Positions 17,601 through 29,149 are shown, counted from the first letter of the stretch. The stretch is 64,000 bases of DNA from Ridgeia piscesae (GCA_025642075.2 JAODUO010001053.1:70001-134000), one strand, 5' to 3'. A program made the numbers and translations. The notes: a model not told the origin generated them from the letters alone.

Positions 17601-20600
17601 CACTGGTAAGTACATTGCCATTCTTACCTTTGATTGGTTTGTCTGTGTTGATGTACTTTCCTGCTAGTTTTCTTGTTATATCATGTACAGTTGTTTCATG
17701 TTTCTTTGGGCTGATGCGTCCTCTGCTTCCTTGGCTAGGTCTTCAATGAAGTTTGCCTTGTCTGTTTTTACGCTGTTCTTGACTGCTCTGTTTGCCTCTG
17801 TGTACTCTTCCTGTGCTGTTGCTTTTGCTGGTCTCGTTCGGCTGTTGTTAATTGCACCTTTCTTTTCCTTCCTCACTTGCACTTTGTTGACAGTGTCTGC
17901 AGAAATCCAGTCTTTTTGTTGGTATTTCTTCTTTCCCAGAACTTTGCCATTGTGTGTCTATATCCATGTTTCCGTCAAGAAGATATTGTAGGGCTTCGTA
18001 TTTGTTTCTCATTGTAAGTCGGAAGGTCTCTGTTGTCAGCCTGTCCTTTAGGAAGTCCACATTGTACTGTGTTCTGGTGCTCCTCTTGGCTTCTCTCTTC
18101 TTCAGCTTCATCTTCATTCTGGCCAGCACTAGATGGTGGTCTGAGGCAGCATCTGCCCCTCTCTGCACTCTCACATCCTGCATTGATCTTCTGAACTTTC
18201 GTCCTATGCAGATATGGTCGATTTGATTTTCTGTTCTGTGGTCCGGTGATACCCAGGTTGCCTTATGAATCCTGCGATGATGATGTTGTTAAATGCACAA
18301 AAGTCAGCCAACATCTCGCCAATTTCATTCATTCTGCCAAGTCCCTGTCTGCCAATGACTTTTTCATACCCGCTGTTGTCTGATCCGATTTTGGCGTTCA
18401 AGTCTCCCAAGAGTATTGTCATGTCCTTCTCCTTCAGTTTATCACACAATGTCTGCAGTTTGTTGTAAAAGACCTCTTGTTTCCTCATCCTTGTCATTTG
18501 TGGGTGTGTAGCACTGAATGATGTTGAGCTTGATGTTTTCTTTCTTTGTTTTGAACGAGGCATAGATGATCCTTGGTCCTGCTGCTTCCCAGTTAATGAG
18601 AGCATTCTGTGCCTCATGTGACAACATGAATGCCACGCCTTCTGTGTGATGTGCATCTTCCTCTTCATGCCCGAGTACAGTATCATTTCTCCCGTATTCA
18701 GTCTGACTTGTCACGGCTGTGTCCACCTCGTTTCACATAGCCCCAGTACTGTGATGTTATAGGCCCGTCGTTCCCTTGCTATTTGGGCTGCTTTGTTTGC
18801 TTTGAACGTGGTTCTCACGTTCCATGTTCCGATTTTTGAGATTTTCTTGGAAGACAAGAAGGGTATCGGCTATGTAGCTTCCTTACGGCTTTCACTGCAT
18901 GGCGTCATACTCTCCCCAGGAGGCCCTCCCTCTCTCAAGTTCAGTAGAGTTCTTTTGGTCGATGTTTTCGTAACAATCTGTTTTTTACGGGAGAGGGTTG
19001 TTAGCCCTTTGCCCAACCCTCCTCTTTTCTCAGCCGGGCTTGGGACTATCCATGGCAGGGTTAGATTACACTAAGTTAAAGCTAAACATTTTGAGACTTT
19101 TAAGACAAATTTTAGGACTGCTGGTCCATGTTGTTAATTTTAAAAACACCAAGATAATTATTGTTAAATAACTGTTGTCGTCTTTCATAGAAACTCCCGA
19201 CAAAGTCCCACGGTTCCCACCTAGAAAGCGGCCAACGACATTAGAAGAATGGGGATACACATTTAATAAAGGTAAGCGAATTACAAAAAAAGTTTGGTAT
19301 ATAGTCTACTATGTAATGTACAACAGACTAGGATAAATGTTGCTATAATTTTGTCCTTTCATTGTTTCACTTGAATTTGCAGACATGTTTTTGTTTAATA
19401 TAAAATAGTATATGGAAGAGTTAACAAGCATTCATGTTGATGTACAGTGTCATATATAACAGTCAGAACATTTCATATCAACAGTAATATTATGGATGAA
19501 AACATTGGTTGATCTTTCTGATTATGTTGCATTACTATCATTATAATACACTATATTCTATATAAAACCTTCCATAAATATCCAATATAATTTTCTTCAG
19601 AACATTTGCAATGTTTTGTATATAAACTGTACGTTAATTATTTTAATACTTTGTGTATGGGTCAGTTTAGTCTCGTACTAATGTGTGAAAGGATGGAAGG
19701 TTGCTGTTAAATATTGTGGAGGGAGTTCACCTAAAATAAGTATAAACAGGGAGGTTAAATTGGTCAGGTGGGAGGCGAACTATACGATAGTTGAATGACG
19801 TACATTGGCCCCAGTACAAGATGGATGTGAGATGTCTCACCTGCCACCCCCTCCCACTAGTAATGGACTCATCCATTTGTATTGTAGAGGGTCAGTTGCG
19901 AGATGAGCATGGCATGCCATTTGAGTTCCAAGTCTATAACAATCACGGGGACAACCAGAAGAGATATGAAGACATTGGCGAGGTGAATTTATTAACTAAT
20001 TGTCTTATGATAAGGTCAGGCTTGTCTGATAAAGTGTGTGTGTTGAATTCATGCAATGCTTCAGTATTCCTGTATGTACATTTTGTTATCTTAACATCAT
20101 TTAAGGAAGATCAAATGTTTTTGGTAAAAATGTCCTTGTAGACAAATGCATCTAAGCATGCATACGTAAAAGGCAGTCCAATATATGTCGAAAAAGTCAC
20201 AATTTAATCCTTACATATTATACACAACAGTGTCACACAAAATATGCACAAAACCCATCCAAATGACAGGTTAATAGGTCTCTAAATAAATCTATGACAT
20301 CATGATGAATAACTTGAAATTGCATGTAAAAAATTATATTCCCTGTAAATGAAAACGCCATAACGGTATCAGAAATAAAAATTATGAACAGTCGATAATT
20401 TCACTGCATATCAGACGTCATTTCTTCCTTGTTGATCAAGTTTTTTCTTTGCCGTATCTTCTCTGTAGTAACACACTTATAATTATATAGCTCTGTATTT
20501 TTCATCTGTGTAAGAGTTGTTGTTTAATGTTCAGTGTTACTGGATTAAACTCTGGCACTGCTGTTGCAGCTGATCACAGAGCACGTGTATGAGTTGCTGG

Positions 20601-23600
20601 AAACAGAGGCACATCTCAAACGCATATGGCTGCCGGTGAGTGGGAGAAGAAAGGAGTATGGGAAAGGACGAGTGAAGTGAAGGAAGCTGGAATTGGCGAT
20701 TGTCTGTGTACATGAATAGGTTCATCAACCATATGGTTCAAAATTAATATTTAAAAAATGCTTTTTTACGTTGAGAGAATTTTGTCTAAATTCGTTGTTC
20801 TGAGTCATGTAATCTTTCATATGTGTCAAATGTCTGGTAGAAAAATTGTTCCCATGTCTGTACCGTGTGTATTTACATGTAGAGGTACCCAGGGGATGGG
20901 TATTTATACTAGTTTGTATACACTACGTAAATAATATCAAATCAATAATATCAAATTGTCAGGTTTATTTTTTGATACAAACCTGTATGCAGGGTCTGAG
21001 TTAGTTGTGCCAAAGTATGCTTGTCATCCCTGTATGGTGGATTGCTGGGAGAGTGCATTAACACATCCTAGCAAGCCAGGGGTCATTACTACTCCTGGCT
21101 GATCATCTCTGTAAGGCTGGGGAGTGTGAGGAGTAGAATTATATAATTATAGCAATTGACTTTGCCAGTCGCTACTGTGTCAGCCGAGGGAACAGTGCAA
21201 ATACCCACACCAATTTGAATATGGGTACGCGACTGGTGGGAATCCCAATATAATGACCCATTCACGCCCTAAACATTGCAGTGTGTGGCTGAAAACAACC
21301 AAAAGTATATCACATGACCAGAGGCCGACCACACTCTCCAATTGCCTTGGATGACATTAAAAAACGAGTTTTGAAAGGGGTTTGCCAGGAGTAGAGAAGA
21401 CCGGGTACTGACGTAATCAGCTGCAGTGACCCTTGGGCGCGAGAATGTATTTGCGAAGCTGACAGTCACAATGCTGACTTCTGCTGACTTGTGCTGATTC
21501 TACTTGTAGACTGATGCCTCAGAAGATGAGGCGCGAAGTTTCTTCTTCGCCACAGATGACTATCTCTCCAGTGACAAGTTACTCATCCTCATCCATGGGT
21601 CCGGCGTGGTCCGTGCAGGGCAGTGGGCACGCAGGTTGGTCCTGGGTCCGTTTACAAGCCCCTCCTGTACATTTGATCTCTGTTAGGGGTCCGCTTGTTG
21701 GTCTTTCCAAGGCTATCACTCTCTGTTGAGGGTCCTCTCACTGGTCCTTCCAACACTTTCACTCTATGGGGGTGCTTTCATTGGTCCTTTCAATACATTC
21801 ACTGTGGGGTCCTCTCACTGGTCCTTCCAACACTTTCACTCTATGGGGGTGCTTTCACTGGTCCTTTCAACACATTCACTGTGGGGTCCTCTCACTGGTC
21901 CTTCCAACACTTTCACTCTATGGGGGTGCTTTCACTGGTCCTTTCAACACATTCACTATGGGGTCCTCTCACTGGTCCTTCTAACACTTTTACTCTATGG
22001 GGGTGCTTTCACTGGTCCTTTCAACACATTCACTATGGGGTCCTCTCAATGGTCCTTCTAACACTTTCACTCTATGTGGGTGCTTTCACTGGTCCTTTCA
22101 ACACATTCACTATGGGGTCCTCTCAATGGTCCATCTGACACATTCACCCTCTATGGGGGTTCTTGCACTGGTCCTTTCAACACATTCACCTTATATGGGG
22201 GTCTGCTTACTAGTCCTGACACTCACTGTGGGGGTCCTCTCAAGGTTCTTTCAACATATTTACTTTGTGGGGGTTCTCTCACTGGTCTTTCTGACACTTT
22301 GTGGGGGGTCCTCTCACTGGTCCTTTGGACACACTCTGTGTGAGGTCCTCCGTACGAAAGTTAAACATCAGATGGTATTGCGGTTAACTCTGCTCGCCTC
22401 AGCATTATTGGCAGTCAATTTTGTTTTGAAACAGTGTTTTGTTTACCATTTGAATGTGTTGCAGGTGGAATCTTTCAAATTGTGAACTTTAATAAAGTAA
22501 CTAAACAACATGCATTTTGTAGTCAGAACTAGTATTAAGAATGTAATAGTAAATAAAAAATAAGCTGGTACCCTCAATTTAGTCACACACGGGATGACAA
22601 ATGAAGATTGATACTGATAATAAACAACAACTTGGATTGTTATGATGCAGACTGATAATAAACGACAACTTGGATTGTTATGATGCAGACTGATAATAAA
22701 CGACAACTTGGATTGTTATGATGCAGACTGATAATAAACGACAACTTGGATTGTTATGATGCAGACTGATAATAAACGACAACTTGGATTGTTATGATGC
22801 AGACTGATAATAAACGACAACTTGGATTGTTATGATGCAGACTGATAATAAACGACAACTTGGATTGTTATGATGCAGACTGATAATAAACGACAACTTG
22901 GATTGTTATGATGCAGACTAATAATAAACGACACCTTGGATTGTTATGATGCAGACTGATAATAAACAACAACTTGGATTGTTATGATGCAGACTGATAA
23001 TAAACGACAACTTGGATTGTTATGATGCAGACTGATAATAAACAACAACTTGGATTGTTATGATGCAGACTGATAATAAACAACAACTTGGATTGTTATG
23101 ATGCAGACTGATAATAAACAACAACTTGGATTGTTATGATGCAAACTGATAATAAACAACAACTTGGATTGTTATGATGCAGACTGATAATAAACAACAA
23201 CTTGGATTGTTATGATGCAGACTGATAATAAACAACAACTTGGATTGTTATGATGCAGACTGATAATAAACAACAACTTGGATTGTTATGATGCAGACTG
23301 ATAATAAACAACAACTTGGATTGTTATGATGCAAACTGATAATAAACGACAACTTGGATTGTTATGATGCAGACTGATAATAAACAACAACTTGGATTGT
23401 TATGATGCAGACTGATAATAAACAACAACTTGGATTGTTATGATGCAGACTGATAATAAACAACAACTTGGATTGTTATGATGCAAACTGATAATAAACG
23501 ACAACTTGGATTGTTATGATGCAGACTGATAATAAACAACAACTTGGATTGTTATGATGCAGACTGATAATAAACAACAACTTGGATTGTTATGATGCAG

Positions 23601-26600
23601 ACTGATAATAAACAACAACTTGGATTGTTATGATGCAGACTGATAATAAACAACAACTTGGATTGTTATGATGCAGACTGATAATAAACAACAACTTGGA
23701 TTGTTATGATGCAGACTGATAATAAACGACAACTTGGATTGTTATGATGCAGACTGATAATAAACAACAACTTGGATTGTTATGATGCAGACTGATAATA
23801 AACAACAACTTGGATTGTTATGATGCAGACTGATAATAAACAACAACTTGGATTGTTATGATGCAGACTGATAATAAACAACAACTTGGATTGTTATGAT
23901 GCAGACTGATAATAAACAACAACTTGGATTGTTATGATGCAGACTGATAATAAACAACAACTTGGATTGTTATGATGCAAACTGATAATAAACGACAACT
24001 TGGATTGTTATGATGCAGACTGATAATAAACAACAACTTGGATTGTTATGATGCAGACTGATAATAAACAACAACTTGGATTGTTATGATGCAGACTGAT
24101 AATAAACAACAACTTGGATTGTTATGATGCAAACTGATAATAAACGACAACTTGGATTGTTATGATGCAGACTGATAATAAACAACAACTTGGATTGTTA
24201 TGATGCAGACTGATAATAAACAACAACTTGGATTGTTATGATGCAGACTGATAATAAACAACAACTTGGATTGTTATGATGCAGACTGATAATAAACAAC
24301 AACTTGGATTGTTATGATGCAGACTGATAATAAACAACAACTTGGATTGTTATGATGCAGACTGATAATAAACGACAACTTGGATTGTTATGATGCAGAC
24401 TGATAATAAACAACAACTTGGATTGTTATGATGCAGACTGATAATAAACAACAACTTGGATTGTTATGATGCAGACTGATAATAAACAACAACTTGGATT
24501 GTTATGATGCAGACTGATAATAAACAACAACTTGGATTGTTATGATGCAGACTGATAATAAACAACAACTTGGATTGTTATGATGCAGACTGATAATAAA
24601 CAACAACTTGGATTGTGGCACACAGCTGCCCTACATCAAGAAGGGCGTGGAAGAGGGGTACGCAGTAATGGTCCTGAACACAAACCTCAACAGGGTAAAG
24701 ATTGATGGGCGATATGTGTCCATTAGGGTGAGTATTGAATTGGTCGCTATTTATATGTTAATTATTGTAATATATATGTTGGCCTTGTTGCTGTTAGCAA
24801 TTTATGCATTGGTAGTGGATTATGTTGCCAAAATAACTCAGGCAATGTCACTATTACTGTTGGTGATCTCAGTGTTATGTATATCATTGCTAATGTCATT
24901 TATCTAGCTATCTAGATACTTGCCGGGTTAGTGTTGGTGATAAAAAATATTGGCAGTGCTGGTATTTGCGATTTTAGTGAATGTATTTGCAGTGACTGTC
25001 TAAGTGTAGGTTGTGTCACTTTCAGTTGTTCAAATATCGACAGTGATATTGTTATTATGTCATCACTGTGTTTGGGATCTGGTCATGTTCAGTGCATTTA
25101 CTGCAGGGGGGGGATATTAAGTTATAGTTCACACTTGAAAACTGAACAAAAATTTCCTGTGATAACATTTCTCTTTGTAGATTTAGACATTATATCACAT
25201 TTTTATTAAAAGAAAAAAGGTGATGACATTATTGAATGTAAAGCTAGCTAATGTAATAGTAGCAATTATGGGTTGGGCCACAGTTGATCATGATTGCATT
25301 TCGCCATAGCCAGTATAAATAACAGTATCTACTAATATAACTTTAAGTAAGTTTCTTCCATATATTATTATGTCTTTGGAGCCTGGTTCGTAAGAAACAA
25401 CATTTAAACAACATCAAATTTAAGTAGTTCTGGTCAGGTTTTTTAAATGCTGGGACATGTACAACATAGTCCATTAAGAGATGCCCAAGTGAGATTGTGG
25501 GGTACATGATGACATTCATGGAGAGTGCTGCTTGTCACACTGAGTGGGTGATGTTGACAGGAGAACTCCACCCCAGACAGCCATGGCTTGTACGTGTGGG
25601 ACAAGTTTGTGGCGGAGGGCAAAGCAACCCACATTGCTATTGTTGCTCACAGTTACGGTGGCGTTGTCACATCCAACCTGGTAAGTAACCAATCACAGAG
25701 AGCCACACATAATTACCACAGTCAGTCGACCTAGTAGATGACCAATCACGGAGAGCAGCACATAATCTTCTCAGTCAGTTGACCTGGTAAGTAACCAATC
25801 ACAGCAAGCAGCACATGGTGTCTTCTGGCAACCAACCTGTTAAGTAACCAATCAGTGAGTAGCACATAATTATATCAGTCAAATGATGTCATAAGTAACC
25901 AATCATCACGAGCAGCACACTGTATAGTAACACTGAAGCTTGGCATTATGTGGTAACATTGTAGCAACTACAGGTAGCCAGCCATCCATGTCTATCATAC
26001 GGTCTCTTTGATTTGGAGGCCGCTTTAACCACACAAATATTTTTTAAACTGTCTTTTTCACTGTTCAGCACTAGTTTAAATCAGCTAGCTTCACATAAAT
26101 ATGCTGCCATAGTACAGTACAACACACTTATAATGAATTGACAGATAAAATGAAACAATTTCTTACGTACAGATTTGTAGATTTGTCCCTATCTTTGCCA
26201 TCATAAACTTTCACCCATATTACGAACACGGATATAATTCAAAGTTATGACAGGCACCTTTTCCTGAACAAAGTTCTCCTATAATGAATTTCACTCCACC
26301 CGAAAATCGCCCGGTTGTTCGCAAACACTTCCCGTCCGTGACCTGGAACCCATCATTTGGTCCATGTCGCTCCTAGTACATCATGTTGCATTTCATAATT
26401 TTTTCGCATATGGTCGACTGCTATACTATAACTGTACATAATAAGAATATTTTGTAACTGTTTTATGTGTCATCTAAATGAATGTTACACAACAAAATAT
26501 CTGTGTTTGATAGACACCTGGCGAATAGTATAAAACTGTCACCCAAAGCAGTGCCACCTAGCGGATAATCACATTCATACGTATAACAAATTTCGGATAT

Positions 26601-28929
26601 AACAAACTTGTTAGCTCCCCACAAAGTAGTTCATTATAGGCGTGTTGTACTGTATTATTTCTAAGATGTCTCTTTGTCCTGACACCAGTAGTGATGTATG
26701 TCTGAAGTACATTCAGGAGAGCCAGTCTTTACACCTGGCATCATCATATGTTCTCACTGTGATTGGCAGTTGAGGGAGAGAACAGACGACTTCCAGAAGC
26801 GAGTGTTTGCAGTGGCCTTCACTGACTCCGTCCACAGTGTGCCTTCCCAGGAGAAGTGTCAACAGTTCTACCATGAGGTCTGTGTCACTCGGCATGACAG
26901 ATGCGTCACATTAACAAACGTAATGACCAAAGTGTCAACAGTTCTACCATGAGGTCTGTGTCACTCGGCATGACAGATGCGTCACATTAACAAACGTAAT
27001 GACCAAAGTGTCAACAGTTCTACCATGAGGTCTGTGTCACTTGGCATGACAGATGCATCACATTAACAAACGTAATGACCAAAGTGTCAACAGTTCTACC
27101 ATGAGGTCTGTGTCACTTGGCATGACAGATGCATCACATTAACAAACGTAATGACCAAAGTGTCAACAGTTCTACCATGAGGTCTGTGTCACTCGGCATG
27201 ACAGCTGCATCACATTAACAAACGTAATGACCAAAGTGTCAACAGTTCTACCATGAGGTCTGTGTCACTCGGCATGACAGCTGCATCACATTAACAAACG
27301 TAATGACCAAAGTGTCAACAGTTCTACCATGAGGTCTGTGTCACTCGGCATGACAGCTGCATCACATTAACAAACGTAATGACCAAAGTGTCAACAGTTC
27401 TACCATGAGGTCTGTGTCACTCGGCATGACAGATGCGTCACATTAACAAACGTAATGACCAAAGTGTCAACAGTTCTACCATGAGGTCTGTGTCACTCGG
27501 CATGACAGATGCGTCACATTAACAAACGTAATGACCAAAGTGTCAACAGTTCTACCATGAGGTCTGTGTCACTCGGCATGATAGCTGTGTCACATTAACA
27601 AACGTAATGACCAAAGTGTCAACAGTTCTACCATAAGGTCTGTGTCACTTAGCATGACAGCTACATCACATTAACAAATGTAATGACCAAAGTGTCAACA
27701 TTTCTACCATAAGGTCTGTGTCACTTATCATGACAGCTACATCACATTAACAAATGTAATGACCAAAGTGTCAACATTTCTACCATAAGGTCTGTATCAT
27801 GACAGCTACATCACATTAACAAATGTAATGACCAAAGTGTCAACAGTTCTACCATAAGGTCTGTGTCATTTGGCATGATTGCTACATCACATTAACAAAC
27901 TTAATGACCAATTCTGGAACTGTGTTGCATTTTGCATACAAATAATTCACCGCTCAGTGTATTGTTGATTACAAGCAGAAAGCACAAGCAATAATTAGTT
28001 ATACTTTGTTTAAGTTCTTTCAGAAACTTTGCAGATTGTTTAATGATGGTAATTATGCTGCAGAATGCGAGGAATTGGGTTTCAAGCCGCAAGCCACTGG
28101 ACACCCCTCTGCTGATGTGGGATGACTACGGAGATGACGCTCCACTTGTGTCATCAGGTAGGGTTTTAACCAGGTGTAACAAGGTTGCTGTCCAGTGCAA
28201 CACCCTCCAGGTCCAACCATTTTCAACCTACATAAAACCCACCTTCATTAGGTAGTTGTCAGTTCAATGATTTATCATAACTGTTTCCAGTCGTTTTCAA
28301 CAAGGTGACCATTGTATCATACGATATCATCATAGGTCATATCATATAATATTATCATATCATATATCATATCATATCATATCATATCACATCACATCAC
28401 ATCACATCACATCACATCACATCACATCACATCACATCACATCACATCACATCACATCACATCACATCACATCACCTCACCTCACCTCACCTCACCTCAC
28501 CTCACCTCACTATCATATCATATCATATCATATCATATCACATCACATCACATCACATCACATCACATCACATCACATCACATCACATCACACATCACAC
28601 ATCACACATCACACATCACACATCACACATCACACATCATATACATTGCTTCGTGGATGAGTGTATATTTGTCTCCTATTTCAGCAATTTCCATAAAAAC
28701 CAGTTTGAATTACAAGAGTAATGCAGCATGTTACGTTGCAGGGCACACGACACACGAATGGACATCTTGGTCCAGCTTTGAATCAATCTTCAAATTTTTC
28801 GCTGCAAAGTACACGGCACGAATTGACAAACTAGACATGGAGCAGGGAGAAGACAATGCACCTCTGTCAAGTGACGAGACACCTCCATCAAGTGACGAGA
28901 CACCTCTGCCAGAACATGACAGCAGTTGA
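11489..28929 (+). CDS. ARB2A: ARB2A / FAM172A-like protein (Arb2 domain), 11 coding exons
   Basis: ARB2A/FAM172A belongs to the Arb2 family. Fission yeast Arb2 is an Argonaute-chaperone subunit, and the vertebrate protein is linked to AGO2 and co-transcriptional splicing control. Exons: 11489-11617, 14395-15517, 19191-19271, 19888-19982, 20570-20635, 21510-21634, 24589-24727, 25561-25680, 26770-26877, 28064-28157, 28742-28929. Phases agree at every junction and the total is 2,268 nt (755 aa plus stop). The conserved domain starts near residue 420. HGSG is at 527-530, followed by [10 protein letters not shown]. The AHSYGG motif, with its serine at about 617, resembles an alpha/beta-hydrolase nucleophile elbow. 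WVSS and [12 protein letters not shown] lie near the C-terminus. The lysine-rich insert of the vertebrate protein is absent from this model. The C-terminus (HDSS) is not an HEEL/KDEL-type ER signal. Introns carry a LINE, a TIR element and several arrays, four of which lie on exon edges. Exon 1 is the least certain part; without it translation could start at 14416 (705 aa). Confidence 0.87.
12225..12370. repeat. ACTCGAGTACGAGTAC-rich palindromic repeat
   Basis: Several copies of CTCGAGTACGAGTACGATTAC with internal self-complementarity. A related GTACGATTATTTGGGTACTG / CTCGAGTACT segment lies at 14,035-14,090, so the TIR element at 12,710 may be nested inside an older element that ends near 14,110. 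No clean outer TIR could be matched. Confidence 0.5.
12710..13550. mobile_element. Non-autonomous TIR element (MITE-like), 841 bp
   Basis: Terminal inverted repeats of at least 20 bp: CCAGACATGGGGTCAAATAC at 12711-12730 and its exact reverse complement at 13530-13549. The match extends by T/A at each outer end. TGGG flanks both sides (12706-12709 and 13551-13554), a possible 4-bp target duplication. Subterminal AT-rich AAATAC/GTATTT repeats fill both ends. No transposase frame is visible. It lies in ARB2A intron 1. Confidence 0.75.
14395..15517 (+). CDS. ARB2A: ARB2A exon 2: long acidic low-complexity region
   Basis: A 1,123-nt exon following a pyrimidine-rich acceptor (…CATGACAG|GTGATT) and ending at ATG|gtaata. 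It encodes about 374 residues rich in Asp, Glu, Ser, Thr and Gln, with loosely repeated [10 protein letters not shown] and TGDxxMDDV-type blocks, so it is probably disordered. Vertebrate family members, as I recall them, have a much shorter N-terminus. The first in-frame Met inside it is at 14416 (MSADPQ), an alternative start if exon 1 is not used. The donor phase (1) matches the conserved exon at 19191, which gives [17 protein letters not shown] across the junction. Confidence 0.8.
16035..19075 (-). mobile_element. APE-type LINE, near full length, degraded, antisense in ARB2A intron 2
   Basis: On the minus strand the order is apurinic endonuclease, then reverse transcriptase, then the basic tail. 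The endonuclease begins with KIGTWNVRT near 18,840, then LGLCETRW, then [15 protein letters not shown] near 18,400. The RT fingers/palm include [15 protein letters not shown] near 17,400, [19 protein letters not shown] near 17,260 and the catalytic FADD at 16,792-16,803. The tail has [13 protein letters not shown] and ends with [10 protein letters not shown] near 16,055. It is inactive: an in-frame TGA (complement of 18,711-18,713) interrupts the endonuclease, and several frameshifts break the RT. The architecture fits RTE/CR1-like LINEs; the clade is uncertain. Its tail resembles the fragment at 1-254 but differs in sequence. Confidence 0.85.
21690..22345. repeat. Dimeric ~77-bp minisatellite in ARB2A intron
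   Basis: Alternating ~40-bp and ~37-bp half-units, both starting at TGGTCCTT and TGGTCCTTTCAACACATTCAC, repeated about 7 times with decay towards 22,345. It begins about 55 bp after the donor of the exon at 21510-21634. The first intronic bases (GTTGGTCCTGGG) share only the short TTGGTC core with the unit, so an origin from the donor is weak here. Confidence 0.85.
22613..24588 (+). repeat. 52 x 38-bp minisatellite made of an ARB2A splice acceptor plus exon edge
   Basis: Exactly 52 units of 38 bp (1,976 bp) with no indel, running directly into the exon at 24589. Each unit is ACTGATAATAAACAACAAC, then TTGGATTGT, then TATGATGCAG. Its last two bases are the AG of the acceptor, and its first 28 nt equal the first 28 nt of the exon. 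Variants: AACGAC for AACAAC in about a third of units; AG changed to AA at five places (near 23141, 23331, 23483, 23977 and 24129), with 152- and 190-bp spacings that show higher-order duplication. In the ARB2A frame, a unit read through hits TGA inside the next unit. Confidence 0.97.
24589..24727 (+). CDS. ARB2A: ARB2A exon 7, whose 5' end is the repeat unit
   Basis: This exon was placed by phase and homology: the preceding exon ends CGC AG, so it must begin with one base and then whole codons. Starting at 24589 after GATGCAG gives [19 protein letters not shown], matching the conserved vertebrate segment RRLIIN-x2-LD-x-GTQ-x-P. It ends at ATTAGG|gtgagt in phase 0. The first 28 nt are the unit of the upstream array. 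Confidence 0.85.
25672..25925 (+). repeat. ~53-bp array carrying an ARB2A splice donor, 5 copies
   Basis: The exon end CCAACCTG|gtaagtaacc at 25681 recurs at 25734 (ctagtagatgacc), 25787 (CCTG|gtaagtaacc, intact donor), 25840 (CCAACCTG|ttaagtaacc) and 25891 (ataagtaacc). Each is followed by AATCA and a GAGCAGCACAT-type segment. Spacing is 53, 53, 53 and 51 bp. The third copy keeps a perfect donor consensus; the others have lost GT or the +4/+5 match. Confidence 0.85.
26854..27907 (+). repeat. 76-bp array carrying an ARB2A exon end and donor, ~13 copies
   Basis: The last 24 nt of the exon (AAGTGTCAACAGTTCTACCA plus TGAG) and the first 52 nt of its intron (GTCTGTGTCACTCGGCATGA…) form a 76-bp unit. 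Successive GTCTGT sites lie at 26878, 26954, 27030, 27106, 27182, 27258, 27334, 27410, 27486, 27562 and 27638. Later units decay (TGAG to TAAG, and a deletion near 27,795). Reading past the first donor meets a stop at 26950-26952. Confidence 0.95.
28320..28640. repeat. Pentanucleotide microsatellite (TATCA / CATCA / CCTCA)
   Basis: Blocks of TATCA, then CATCA, then CCTCA, then TATCA, CATCA again and finally an 8-bp CACACATC form, all in the last ARB2A intron. The block structure suggests successive expansions of point variants. Confidence 0.95.
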
Positions 28930-29149
28930 GACTGTCAAGACGTGACAGCAGTTAAAACTGTCAAGATGTGACAGCAGTTAAGACTGTCAGCACGTGACAT
29001 TAGTTGAGACTGTCAGCACGTGACAATAGTTGAGACTGTCAGCACGTGACAATAGTTGAGACTGTCAGCATGTGACAATAGTTGAGACTGTCAGCATGTG
29101 ACCATAATTAAGACTGTCAGCATGTGACCATAATTAAGACTGTCAATAC
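28916..29149 (+). repeat. 26-bp array starting on the ARB2A stop codon, ~9 copies
   Basis: The first unit starts at ATGACAGCAGTTGA, which encodes the last residues and the TGA stop. Later units (GTGACAGCAGTTAAAACTGT and GTGACAATAGTTGAGACTGT forms) extend through the probable 3' UTR every 26 bp to about 29,149. Just upstream, the coding sequence has its own 21-bp duplication (SSDETPP / SSDETPL). Confidence 0.85.

Noticed and set aside
21695..22485. Open frames of 110-160 codons with HWSF / LVLSTHSL repeats
   Set aside because: Repeat-driven frames across the dimeric minisatellite inside an ARB2A intron.
22613..24588. CRISPR-like regular repeat
   Set aside because: Units are contiguous with no spacers, in a eukaryotic intron, and match an exon edge.
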